Shown here: piece after piece, positions 1-7,184 of the stretch
How positions within the stretch are numbered: position 1 is the first letter of the stretch
Layout: every line of letters starts with the position of its first letter
NCBI RefSeq assembly: GCF_002233675.1
Contig: NZ_NMUQ01000001.1
Coordinates: 1,519,490 to 1,583,489 of the forward strand
Source of the DNA: Paenibacillus herberti
GTDB lineage: Bacteria > Bacillota > Bacilli > Paenibacillales > Paenibacillaceae
Direction of reading: 5' to 3'
DNA length: 64,000 nucleotides
Program-made: the position numbers and the translations under genes
Notes under the pieces: model-generated
Database searches by the model: none
What the model was told of the DNA's origin: nothing
What the model saw: only the letters and a program-made list of their open reading frames with translations

Positions 1-441
1 CTCAGCTTCGATGAGGCGGTCCTGGAATTCATACTGATCCGAAAGGATCGGAATCTCAAGCTTAGAAGCGGTCAATAACAGTTCCGTCTCCACGGGATCA
101 AAATACTCCCCATAATGAGCATTGTCCATGGAGTTCACAACCGTGAACTGAATGCGATCGTTCAAAATGAGCGGTGAGCTCTCTCTCCAAGGCATCTGAA
201 GTGCTCTCTCGATCTTTTTGCGGTTCAGCGAGTCTTCAAAAAACAGAATCAGCTCCCCGATTTTGCCGCGTACGAAGGCATCCTCTGTCGGGTCGTCCAT
301 GACAGGCTCTGGGCTGTCCTTCATCTCGTAAAGCTCCAGAATAGTGGAGTAAGGCAGTACGAAGTCAACTGGCAGGCTCGGAACGAGCAGCTGTCCATAA
401 GTCGCCACCATCACCGCTTCAATAACAAATCTCCGCTGCAT
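1..441 (-). CDS. Conserved hypothetical protein, 3' end outside window
   Basis: An open frame starts at ATG 441 behind a good GAGGGGG ribosome binding site and runs off the left edge with no stop, giving 147 codons. The protein begins MQRRFVIEAVMVATYGQ and is acidic and soluble, with no membrane segment or recognisable catalytic motif. Proteins with this opening recur in Paenibacillus genomes. From memory some are labelled 'ADP-heptose synthase', but nothing visible here supports that enzyme, so I give no function. The reading frame is convincing from codon use and the ribosome site; the function is unknown. Confidence 0.7.
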   Translation of the reverse strand, partial: MQRRFVIEAVMVATYGQLLVPSLPVDFVLPYSTILELYEMKDSPEPVMDDPTEDAFVRGKIGELILFFEDSLNRKKIERALQMPWRESSPLILNDRIQFTVVNSMDNAHYGEYFDPVETELLLTASKLEIPILSDQYEFQDRLIEAE

Positions 442-608
442 TCCAGATCCCCCTCTTCAAGCAACGTTACCATGTTAGTGAATCCATTATACATGAATTA
501 GCTTCTGTGCCATAGGGCTTAGCTCTAGTTGCCTGCAAAATAAGGCGAAGGTACAATAGCAAGTAGAACAGGCGCATAAGTCGCTAAAAACGGAGGTCGA
601 CTGTACCC

Positions 609-1592
609 TTGCAGCAAGAACAGATTATCATTATTGGCGCCGGACCTTGCGGCCTGGCTGCCGCACTGGAGTTCCGCAACCGCGGAATAGATGCCCTGAT
701 CATCGAAAAAGAGAACCTGGTCCATTCTATTTCACAGTACCCGACTTATCTTAGTTTTTTCAGCTCTCCAGAGCTGCTGGAAATAGGCGATGTGCCGTTC
801 ACGACAGCACAAGAGAAGCCTTCACGCCTAGAGGCGCTTAATTATTACCGTACCGTCGCTCTACGGAGCGAAATTCGCATCAACGCTTATGAGAAGGTTG
901 AGGCTGTAATTAAGGAGGAAAGTGGCGGTTTTCTTGTCCACACGACGGCACGCTATGGAGAAAAACGCAGCTATTCCTCTAAGGCCGTTGTGATAGCCAC
1001 TGGATATTTTGACCATCCCAATCGAATCGGCATTCCCGGAGAGGATCTGCCTAAAGTGAGTCATTTCTTTCGGGAGGCGCATCCATATACCGGTATGCAA
1101 GTTGCGATTATTGGAGGCAGCAACTCCGCAATAGACGCTGCTTTAGAGCTGGAACGGGTGGGCGCTAAGGTGACCGTTATCTACAGAAAGCGGGACTACT
1201 CGCCTCACATTAAGCCCTGGGTCAGGCCCGTTTTTGAAAGTCTCGTGCGCAAAGAACGCATACGGATGCTTTTTAACTCTAGAACCGTTGCTATCAAGCC
1301 GGGGAATATCGTCATTCAAGGTGAAGAAAGCGTACCATATGAGCTAGAAAATGACTTTGTGCTTGCTCTAACGGGCTTTCATCCCGACCGCGACTTCCTA
1401 TTATCGATGGGTGTTGCGATTGAGCCGGAGGGCTATCCGCTCTTTGACAGCGAGACGATGGAAACCAATGTTCCCGGTATTTATCTTGCCGGTGTTGTCG
1501 CTTCACGCCATGAGGCCAACGAGATTTTTATCGAGACCGGCCGTTTTCACGGGGTGAGGATCGCCGATCATTGGCAGGCGGCTCCATTCTGA
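609..1592 (+). CDS. ypdA: YpdA-type FAD-dependent bacillithiol-disulfide reductase
   Basis: Flavoprotein of 327 residues in the pyridine-nucleotide-disulfide oxidoreductase fold. An FAD-binding GAGPCG motif lies at residues 10-15 and a second Rossmann motif (GGSNSA) near residue 170. Cys14 sits inside the first motif, the position of the proposed active-site cysteine of YpdA (Bdr). In Firmicutes this enzyme uses NADPH to reduce oxidised bacillithiol and so supports thiol redox balance in the cytosol. The start is TTG at 609, with GGAGG at 592-596 giving a slightly long 12-nt spacing; no better start is visible. The gene stands alone and ends at a strong terminator. Family assignment is firm; the physiological role is inferred from the family. 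Confidence 0.88.
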   Translation: MQQEQIIIIGAGPCGLAAALEFRNRGIDALIIEKENLVHSISQYPTYLSFFSSPELLEIGDVPFTTAQEKPSRLEALNYYRTVALRSEIRINAYEKVEAVIKEESGGFLVHTTARYGEKRSYSSKAVVIATGYFDHPNRIGIPGEDLPKVSHFFREAHPYTGMQVAIIGGSNSAIDAALELERVGAKVTVIYRKRDYSPHIKPWVRPVFESLVRKERIRMLFNSRTVAIKPGNIVIQGEESVPYELENDFVLALTGFHPDRDFLLSMGVAIEPEGYPLFDSETMETNVPGIYLAGVVASRHEANEIFIETGRFHGVRIADHWQAAPF

Positions 1593-1597
1593 AAACT

Positions 1598-1657
1598 GAG
1601 GAAGAAGGGGACAGTCTGTTTCGGCAGACTCGTCCCTAGCCTTCCTCTTTTTCTTTT
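1598..1657 (+). terminator. Rho-independent terminator of ypdA
   Basis: A long stem pairs GAGGAAG...GGGACAGTCTG with CAGACTCGTCCC...CTTCCTC, with one bulge. It is followed by a T-rich tail (TTTTTCTTTT) directly after the ypdA stop. Confidence 0.85.
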
Positions 1658-1860
1658 AACGGTTGCTTCGAGTTTTTACCCGATTTATTTAATGCCACTA
1701 ATGGTTTACATAACTATCCTTACAAAGTTAAAAGCTCGACAAAATGGATATACGCTGTTGGATAAAAGTTTACAGACATCGGCATGCCAGTGTTGACTGA
1801 TAAAATGTCCCATCTAAACCTGCCATCCATCCACTGCTCTCCCTTTACCGTCATCAGTAT

Positions 1861-1894
1861 AAAAAGAAGCGGGCGCATTGGAGCAACCCGCTTC
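1861..1894 (-). terminator. Minus-strand terminator-like hairpin
   Basis: GAAGCGGG (1866-1873) pairs with CCCGCTTC (1887-1894), and the minus strand continues into TTTTT. It lies about 420 nt past the stop of the permease gene at 2315, so it may end that transcript after a long 3' untranslated region. No other minus-strand gene is visible between. Confidence 0.5.
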
Positions 1895-2021
1895 CTGAAT
1901 TGAATTTCAGTAGTTACAGTACGCGTAAAATGCCGTTTTTTGTAGCTGCTCTGCTTCTAAATTATCGTTAACGGAGCTGAAATACTCGCCAACCGCCTTC
2001 CCTGCGGCTCTATTACATAAA

Positions 2022-2127
2022 CTGCCGTTCAAATAGATGTAGTACTCGTAGACAAACGTCTATGCAGATGTAGTATTTGTAGACTGTCGAACAAGTAGTC
2101 GTTGTACTTGTAGCCTGTCGTTCAATC
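2022..2127. repeat. Degenerate 31-bp tandem repeat, three units
   Basis: The core GTAGTAYTYGTAGAC recurs at 2039, 2070 and 2101, an exact 31-bp period. CTGTCG(T/A)(T/A)CAA-type sequence lies between the copies. The repeat sits in a stretch of about 650 bp (1658-2314) with no convincing gene. Its role is unknown. Confidence 0.65.
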
Positions 2128-2314
2128 CGCTGCATGCTGTAAAAGTTGCTTTCTTTAAAGTCGTACAGCCCTCGACATCGGTTGCGTCGTTCCGTCACTG
2201 GATGTCGAAATGCTCTCCATCTTGTTGTTTTATGCGCTTCCCCGGGAAATATCATAGACTATTCTGAACATTTCCCGTCACTATTTCCTCTACTTCTACC
2301 CTTATCAACACCGT

Positions 2315-3928
2315 CTACTGCGGATGAGATCGCTCCAGCTGCAGCAAATCCTGGCGGCTCGTCGTATTCTTTTTCCTATCCTCCGCTGCATAGCGGCGCC
2401 AATAGATCAGCGCATATGAAGCGGTTCCCCAGCCTGCAGCCGTTAATGCCCCGTAGGGGCTGTAAAAGACAGCGAAGCCAGACAAGATGAGCAGGAAAAC
2501 TACTGCAATCCAGCAAATCGATTGCCTGGCTCGGCCCAGTGGCCATAATGGATACATTTCCAGAGACTGCGCTCCGCGACTTATTCGCAGCAGCCCAGTC
2601 ATCGGAATGAGCAACCCTCCATGATGCAGAAGTAAACCAAGCACAAGCAACAAGCCCGCTGTACTGCCCCATGAAACGGGCATCAGCAGCAGAACGCCGG
2701 CAATGACCGCCGGCATAAGCCCCGCCAAGCAAGCTGCTCCCGTAAAGCTGCGCCGCTTGCCCTGTACGCGGCCGAGCTTTTCCAGAGTCGGCAATGAGCT
2801 CTCGCGCGCCAACGCGCCTAGAAGCCTCGTCGAAGCGAACAGAATCGACATCGCAGCGGTAAACAGGCTAAGGACGATGAGCAAAGTTAAGGCTGCAGCA
2901 AAAGCTGGACGGCTCCTAACAACGACGCTGAGAGATTCGATCAAGAAAGCGGAATGACCGCTGAAGGGATGAGCCAGGCCATACATGGCGGTCAGCGCCA
3001 GCAGCAAGTAACCAGCGGTGAACACATATGCAGCCGCCTGGAACTGTCCCCATGGAAGGCGCATGCGCGGTTCAATCGTTTCCTCCGCTGCTGATTCGGC
3101 AGAACCTCCAGCGACAAATAAGCGCCACAAAAGGAGCAGACCGACAAGCCATCCTTCCTCCACGGGAACACGAGAAATGGTTTCAGAAGATCCTTTTGCT
3201 AAAGATGAATAGGCGAAGTCTGGCCATAAAGCGGCCGCCAGCACAAGGAGCAAGACCGCACATGCAGCGAGTTGAACGATCGCACTCCCAGCCTGGAAGC
3301 TGGCGTACCACCTGTTTCCTCCTAGGCAGGCGAGCGTTTGTAGCAACAGGAACACGATAAAAAACGTAACGGCAGCTGTCGTCGCTGAACCTCCTTGCCA
3401 GCCCGCCCATGCTTGACCGAGCCATCGAGAGGCTTCAAAATTCAGATAGGCAACAAGAGTCCATTGCCCGCCTAGCTGCAGTAGAGCAGACATACGGCCT
3501 GCACTTTTTCCGGAAAGCAAAGTTGCAGCATACGCCCCCCCTTTTGCTGTCGGAAACGAAGACATCAGCTCGGCCTGTACCGCATGGACTGCCAGCGCAC
3601 ATATCCCTAATATCGGCCAAATCCATACAATTAGGCTGCCGCTGCCTGAAAATCCGACATAGGCGAAAAGTAAAGCTCCGCCACCAATCAACGCCATGCT
3701 GTTGAACGGAATGCTGAAGGCGACTAGCGGACCGAAGCCCCGCTTCAGCTGCTGAGCAATTCCATATCGGTTCAGCTCCGTTTTATCCTGCATGAATTGG
3801 ATGTAAGCGGCATATCGCGTTAGCGTTTGATAATCGCTATTCATACGGCGATGCTCCGCCAGAGCAAATGCAGCCAGCCAGAAGACGGCGGTCAAACAAA
3901 AAAAAGCAAATCCGGCCCACATCCACAT
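2315..3928 (-). CDS. APC-superfamily amino acid permease-like membrane protein
   Basis: Integral membrane protein of 537 residues with about twelve hydrophobic segments. A motif near the start of the transport domain (FSIPFNSMALIGGG) fits the amino acid/polyamine/organocation superfamily, which carries amino acids across the cytoplasmic membrane by ion-coupled symport or antiport. I chose ATG 3928 because GGGGGAG lies just upstream of it; an in-frame ATG 14 codons earlier has no such site. The N-terminus has one transmembrane segment and a short charged loop before the core. The substrate cannot be told from the sequence. The gene stands alone, with the convergent hairpin at 1861-1894 as its nearest possible terminator. 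Confidence 0.78.
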   Translation of the reverse strand: MWMWAGFAFFCLTAVFWLAAFALAEHRRMNSDYQTLTRYAAYIQFMQDKTELNRYGIAQQLKRGFGPLVAFSIPFNSMALIGGGALLFAYVGFSGSGSLIVWIWPILGICALAVHAVQAELMSSFPTAKGGAYAATLLSGKSAGRMSALLQLGGQWTLVAYLNFEASRWLGQAWAGWQGGSATTAAVTFFIVFLLLQTLACLGGNRWYASFQAGSAIVQLAACAVLLLVLAAALWPDFAYSSLAKGSSETISRVPVEEGWLVGLLLLWRLFVAGGSAESAAEETIEPRMRLPWGQFQAAAYVFTAGYLLLALTAMYGLAHPFSGHSAFLIESLSVVVRSRPAFAAALTLLIVLSLFTAAMSILFASTRLLGALARESSLPTLEKLGRVQGKRRSFTGAACLAGLMPAVIAGVLLLMPVSWGSTAGLLLVLGLLLHHGGLLIPMTGLLRISRGAQSLEMYPLWPLGRARQSICWIAVVFLLILSGFAVFYSPYGALTAAGWGTASYALIYWRRYAAEDRKKNTTSRQDLLQLERSHPQ

Positions 3929-3973
3929 GAAAGCTCCCCCTTTTGGTAAGCCAACCCTTCCGCTCCTCATGCA

Positions 3974-4023
3974 AAACGAAAAGTGCCGAAATCCGATCCG
4001 ATATTCGGTTCGTTATCCGGCAC
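3974..4023 (-). terminator. Terminator behind the DUF3298 gene
   Basis: On the minus strand GTGCCG (4023-4018) pairs with CGGCAC (3988-3983) around an inner CCGA/TCGG pairing, and runs into TTTTCGTTTT. It begins just after the stop at 4047. Confidence 0.6.
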
Positions 4024-4046
4024 CTATTGACAGTCGTAAGCATGAT

Positions 4047-4658
4047 TCAATCATTCACATCCATAACGCCCAGAGGACCATCCTCGTTGATCAAATCGCT
4101 GAGTTCATAGACAGAAATTGGGAAATAGGGAAAGCCGTACACATAGGGTGTTATCTCATAAACGCTGAACCATATGATCAATGCCCGGTCCGCAATATAA
4201 TAATCTTGATCGGCGCGGATTCCTGTGAAGGGTTGAAGCGTCTCTATCCCCCGCTGCTTGATCTGTCTGGCTACCAGTTCCGAAAGCCGGCTCACGTAAT
4301 TCGCATTCTTTTTAAATAACCCTGAGAGTGGGACAGTCTTTCCTTCCGAATTAATGAAGGTCAGCGACCGCTGCAGCGTAAGGCCATGGGCTCCGCCAGT
4401 AAAGGCATAATTGAATTGCGAGAGGCTGAGAACCCCCTTCTGATTGTTCTTGATCTCATAATAACCTAGCATCTGGGAGCGTGGGTCCTCGAGAGAGCCC
4501 TGATCTTCCAAAAGTGTTCTGGCCGCAAATCGAATCGACGCATTGATCGATGCTGCCGCATCCTCGTCACCAGGCAAAGTGACGACGGGCAACAAAAGCT
4601 CGATTTTGGGCCTAACGACGCGGCTAGTATGAATGCCTGCCGGCTGAACAAACGGCAT
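4047..4658 (-). CDS. DUF3298 (RsiV-like) domain protein
   Basis: Protein of 203 residues. The C-terminal part shows the DUF3298 signature: HGLTLQRSLTFINSEGK near the middle, then YEITPYVYGFPYFPI near the end. This domain forms the extracellular lysozyme-sensing part of anti-sigma factor RsiV in Bacillus subtilis, but it is also found alone. Here there is no transmembrane segment, no signal peptide and no adjacent sigma factor, so an anti-sigma role is not supported. ATG 4658 is preceded by AGGTGGAG. It lies 78 nt downstream of the PhnC-like ATPase gene in the same direction and may share its transcript. Confidence 0.72.
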   Translation of the reverse strand: MPFVQPAGIHTSRVVRPKIELLLPVVTLPGDEDAAASINASIRFAARTLLEDQGSLEDPRSQMLGYYEIKNNQKGVLSLSQFNYAFTGGAHGLTLQRSLTFINSEGKTVPLSGLFKKNANYVSRLSELVARQIKQRGIETLQPFTGIRADQDYYIADRALIIWFSVYEITPYVYGFPYFPISVYELSDLINEDGPLGVMDVND

Positions 4659-4736
4659 GATTCTCCACCTGCCATATCCATAGAATCGGTCTACCCGATT
4701 GTATGCGGTCAGGTTGGGGAATCATGCCGTTATCCG

Positions 4737-5459
4737 TTAAAGCAACATTTTTTCGCGCTCGGTAAGTCTACGTCCACTAACCTGCAGTACCTGCTTACCG
4801 GCATTAAGGCCGATGATCCGGTCTGCATATCGTTCTGCCCAGTCGCCCTGATGCATAACCGCTATAACGATTAGGCCTTGCTGTTTACATAGCTGCTTGA
4901 GATCTCCAAGCACCTTATCCGCAGCATGGGGATCAAGTCCTGAGACAGGCTCATCTGCCAGCAATACCTTTGCGCCATGCACTAATGCCCGGGCAATAGC
5001 TACGCGCTGGCGTTCTCCCCCGCTAAGTTGGTCCGCCTTGTTATGGGCCTTGTCCAACAAGCCGAGCTTCTCAAGCATGTCCATTGCACCCATGTAGTCG
5101 TCACTGCGCACCATCCCGGTTACACGGCGGAATATCGAAGCTTGCGCCGCAGAGCCGATCAACACGTTTTTCAGAGCGGTCCGCCTCAGATTCAGAGACG
5201 CCTTCTCCTCGATCAATGTTATTTCTTTGCGGATTCGGTAACGGCCTAGCCCAGTTGTGGACACTTCTTTTCCGTCTACTTTGTACGTTCCGGAAGTCCA
5301 GCTCTCTTGCAGTGCGAGGCATTTGAGCAGCATCGATTTGCCGCTGCCGCTTGCGCCCTTGATTGCGATGAACTCCCCGTCATCTGCGCGGAAGCTAATA
5401 TCATCAAGGACCGTTGGTCCCGCTGGAATCTGTTTTTTCAGATGTGCGATATGGATCAT
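4737..5459 (-). CDS. PhnC-like ABC transporter ATP-binding protein (orphan)
   Basis: ABC ATPase of about 240 residues with Walker A GASGSGKS, signature LSGGERQRVAIARAL, Walker B VLLADEP and a switch histidine in VMHQGDW. The overall pattern is closest to the phosphonate-importer ATPase PhnC. No substrate-binding protein or permease gene lies beside it, so the partner must be elsewhere or the protein works outside a transporter. ATG 5459 is chosen because GAAGGAG lies upstream and the family starts there; a longer frame reaches 5495. The next gene downstream encodes a DUF3298 protein. Substrate is not predicted. Confidence 0.75.
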   Translation of the reverse strand: MIHIAHLKKQIPAGPTVLDDISFRADDGEFIAIKGASGSGKSMLLKCLALQESWTSGTYKVDGKEVSTTGLGRYRIRKEITLIEEKASLNLRRTALKNVLIGSAAQASIFRRVTGMVRSDDYMGAMDMLEKLGLLDKAHNKADQLSGGERQRVAIARALVHGAKVLLADEPVSGLDPHAADKVLGDLKQLCKQQGLIVIAVMHQGDWAERYADRIIGLNAGKQVLQVSGRRLTEREKMLL

Positions 5460-5558
5460 GGCTGCTGCTGCGCTCCTTCTGGCCGTCCGGCACATAACCC
5501 CGGTCCGGCAATCGTTGTCGATTCCCTATCTTACCAGTGTACGGTAAACAAAAAACTC

Positions 5559-5587
5559 TTTCCACACGAACAAATGTTTGCTATAAT
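5559..5587 (+). promoter_or_regulatory. Sigma-A promoter of the small SOS ORF
   Basis: A -35-like TTTCCA (5559-5564) lies 17 nt before a perfect -10 TATAAT (5582-5587). A LexA box fills the spacer and another follows the -10, so LexA binding would block RNA polymerase. Confidence 0.7.
5567..5580. promoter_or_regulatory. LexA box 1 (perfect consensus)
   Basis: CGAACAAATGTTTG matches the Gram-positive SOS consensus CGAACRNRYGTTYG at all 14 positions. It lies between the -35 and -10 of the promoter for the 5640 ORF. Confidence 0.85.
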
Positions 5588-5593
5588 AAAAAT

Positions 5594-5607
5594 AGAACAG
5601 ATGTTCT
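5594..5607. promoter_or_regulatory. LexA box 2
   Basis: AGAACAGATGTTCT matches the SOS core GAAC-N4-GTTC exactly, with both outer bases off consensus. It lies seven bases after the -10 element, 27 nt from box 1 start to start. Confidence 0.72.
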
Positions 5608-5639
5608 ACTATCTACTCTTAATCAGGAGTGTGATCGAA

Positions 5640-5858
5640 ATGAACTGCAACCACTTTCGATTCATTGAGCGCCATCGTCCCTACCGTGATCTGACCTTCA
5701 AGTTTTATGATGATGGCCGTCTTGCGATTATCGACAATGACTCTCAATCCGCGCTCACCCCTTCCGAGCTCAAGGGCGAGAGCCGCGACTTCTACGTACG
5801 ACAACGCATTGCTTTCATCAAGAGGGATCTTGCTGCCAAATCGCAGCGCTACGCCTGA
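5640..5858 (+). CDS. Small basic protein of 72 residues, predicted SOS-induced
   Basis: ATG 5640 has AGGAG with about 10-nt spacing, and the frame ends with TGA at 5858. The protein starts MNCNHFRFIERHRPYRDL and ends in a basic helix-like stretch. It has no membrane segment or known domain, and I do not recognise it. An opposite-strand frame (5870 to 5619) also exists, but its AGGAG directly abuts the ATG, while the plus strand has promoter, ribosome site and good codon choice. Two LexA boxes over the promoter indicate induction by DNA damage. A role in damage tolerance or cell-cycle control is possible, but that is inference from regulation only. Confidence 0.62.
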   Translation: MNCNHFRFIERHRPYRDLTFKFYDDGRLAIIDNDSQSALTPSELKGESRDFYVRQRIAFIKRDLAAKSQRYA

Positions 5859-5957
5859 TCGGCCTACCATCTCCTGAATTGACTGACGTTCCTTCTTTAA
5901 GGTAGATTGAAGGAAGTCTTGACCCCATCCAGTCTATCCAGAGGAGATATTACCGCA

Positions 5958-6710
5958 ATGACCACACCGATCCCGCAAACCATCCTATTCGATCTAGATG
6001 ATACCCTTATACATTGCAATAAATATTTCAACCTGGTCATTGATCAGTTCGTCGATGCAATGCTCGTCTGGTTCGCGTCTTATCCCGATCTAACTGAAGG
6101 CGTCATCCGCCAGAAACAGAGTGAAATCGATATTGCCGGCGTTCAAGCCAGTGGATTTATGAGCGACCACTTTCCACAATCCTTCTTGGACACGTATATT
6201 GATTTCAGCCGCCTTACTGGTCGCAGCGAGGACTCCAATGAAATCGACCTGTTGTGGAGCATGGGCCAGAGCGTGTACGAGCAAGAGGCGGAGCCCTATC
6301 CCGACATGGAGCAGACATTGGAGACACTTCTGGCAGCGGGTCATGAGCTGCATCTCTATACAGGCGGTGAGCCTTTGATTCAGCAGCGCAAGGTAGATCG
6401 CCTACAGCTGCAGCGGTTTTTTGGAGAGCGAATTTACATCCGCCAGCATAAAAACACCGAAGCACTGGAACAGATTCTAATAGATGGCGGATTTGATCGC
6501 GCCAATACGTGGATGATTGGCAATTCCATTCGTACTGATGTTGTTCCAGCTCTAACGGCCGGCATTCATGCCATTCACGTGGAAGCCAAGACGGAATGGC
6601 TGTACAATATTATCCATATTGAAGTGGAGCCTAAGGGGGCGTTTCTGCAGTTGCAGCATCTGCGCGACGTTCCCTCTGGTATAGACAACTATCGTCAGCA
6701 GCTCCCCTGA
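5958..6710 (+). CDS. HAD-superfamily hydrolase
   Basis: Soluble protein of 250 residues. HAD motif I FDLDDTL is near residue 10, motif II LYTGG is near the middle, and motif IV-like GNSIRTDVVPA follows. Haloacid-dehalogenase-type phosphatases use the first Asp as nucleophile on phosphate esters; the substrate is not evident. ATG 5958 is preceded by GAGGAG at 11-nt spacing, and an upstream in-frame extension to 5907 lacks a site. It lies about 100 nt downstream of the SOS ORF in the same direction with no terminator between, so part of its transcription could be DNA-damage driven. A perfect terminator follows. Confidence 0.8.
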   Translation: MTTPIPQTILFDLDDTLIHCNKYFNLVIDQFVDAMLVWFASYPDLTEGVIRQKQSEIDIAGVQASGFMSDHFPQSFLDTYIDFSRLTGRSEDSNEIDLLWSMGQSVYEQEAEPYPDMEQTLETLLAAGHELHLYTGGEPLIQQRKVDRLQLQRFFGERIYIRQHKNTEALEQILIDGGFDRANTWMIGNSIRTDVVPALTAGIHAIHVEAKTEWLYNIIHIEVEPKGAFLQLQHLRDVPSGIDNYRQQLP

Positions 6711-6715
6711 TTCAA

Positions 6716-6775
6716 AATAAGCAAAGGGCATGAGTGGTTCCGGATTACCGGTTCCTCTCATGCCCTTTGCTTATT
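6716..6775. terminator. Terminator after the HAD gene
   Basis: A 19-bp perfect stem (6716-6734 with 6757-6775) surrounds a 22-nt loop. The arms begin AATAAGCAAAGG, so the tail is T-containing in either direction. It may serve both the HAD gene and the small minus-strand ORF at 6802. Confidence 0.75.
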
Positions 6776-6801
6776 GCTCAGCTTCGCTTGCGGTCGGCCC
6801 C

Positions 6802-6993
6802 TCATTTTCTGAGTCCCGTGAACAGAACTATAGCATGCAGCGGTTTCCATATTTGGCGACTTGCTCCGCCTAAATAATCGGAAGAATTAGCTTGCGGGCT
6901 TTTTTTGTTCACGGCAGATAAATAACTCTCCTGCGTGTTGTTTTGATGGTAGTAACGAATATCCATCTCATGCCTGAAAATTGTTTCGTACAT
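6802..6993 (-). CDS. Small hypothetical protein (63 residues)
   Basis: The only strong evidence is the start: ATG 6993 sits nine bases after AAGGAG on the minus strand. The product (MYETIFRHEMDIRYYHQ...) shows no domain or transmembrane segment beyond a mildly hydrophobic C-terminal stretch. It lies divergently from the SgrR-type regulator gene. It could be a real small gene or a chance frame; the ribosome site makes me lean slightly to real. Confidence 0.38.
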   Translation of the reverse strand: MYETIFRHEMDIRYYHQNNTQESYLSAVNKKSPQANSSDYLGGASRQIWKPLHAIVLFTGLRK

Positions 6994-7184
6994 TGTTTTT
7001 CTCTCCTTGCGGGTCGTAAGTTTGGTGTTCCGGCCCTACAAGAAGTATCTCATGACATAACAGGAACAAAAAGTGTACAATAATAAAAGATAGCTTCCTC
7101 TTTTCTGGACTGGAAAACGCTTCCTTCCACTTTTTACAGCTTGTCCCTCTGAAAACGGCAGCATAAAAGGAGAAATGAACCGCA

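Noticed and set aside
2022..2127. Possible CRISPR array
   Set aside because: The units are contiguous degenerate repeats with a 31-bp period and no unique spacers; no cas genes are in the window.
2146..2490. Plus-strand frame of 114 codons near the permease end
   Set aside because: Low-complexity Ser/Pro/Leu product overlapping the real minus-strand permease; no ribosome site.
5619..5870. Minus-strand 83-codon frame opposite the SOS ORF
   Set aside because: Its AGGAG directly abuts the ATG, and the promoter and LexA boxes point the other way. Kept only as an alternative in the SOS ORF entry.
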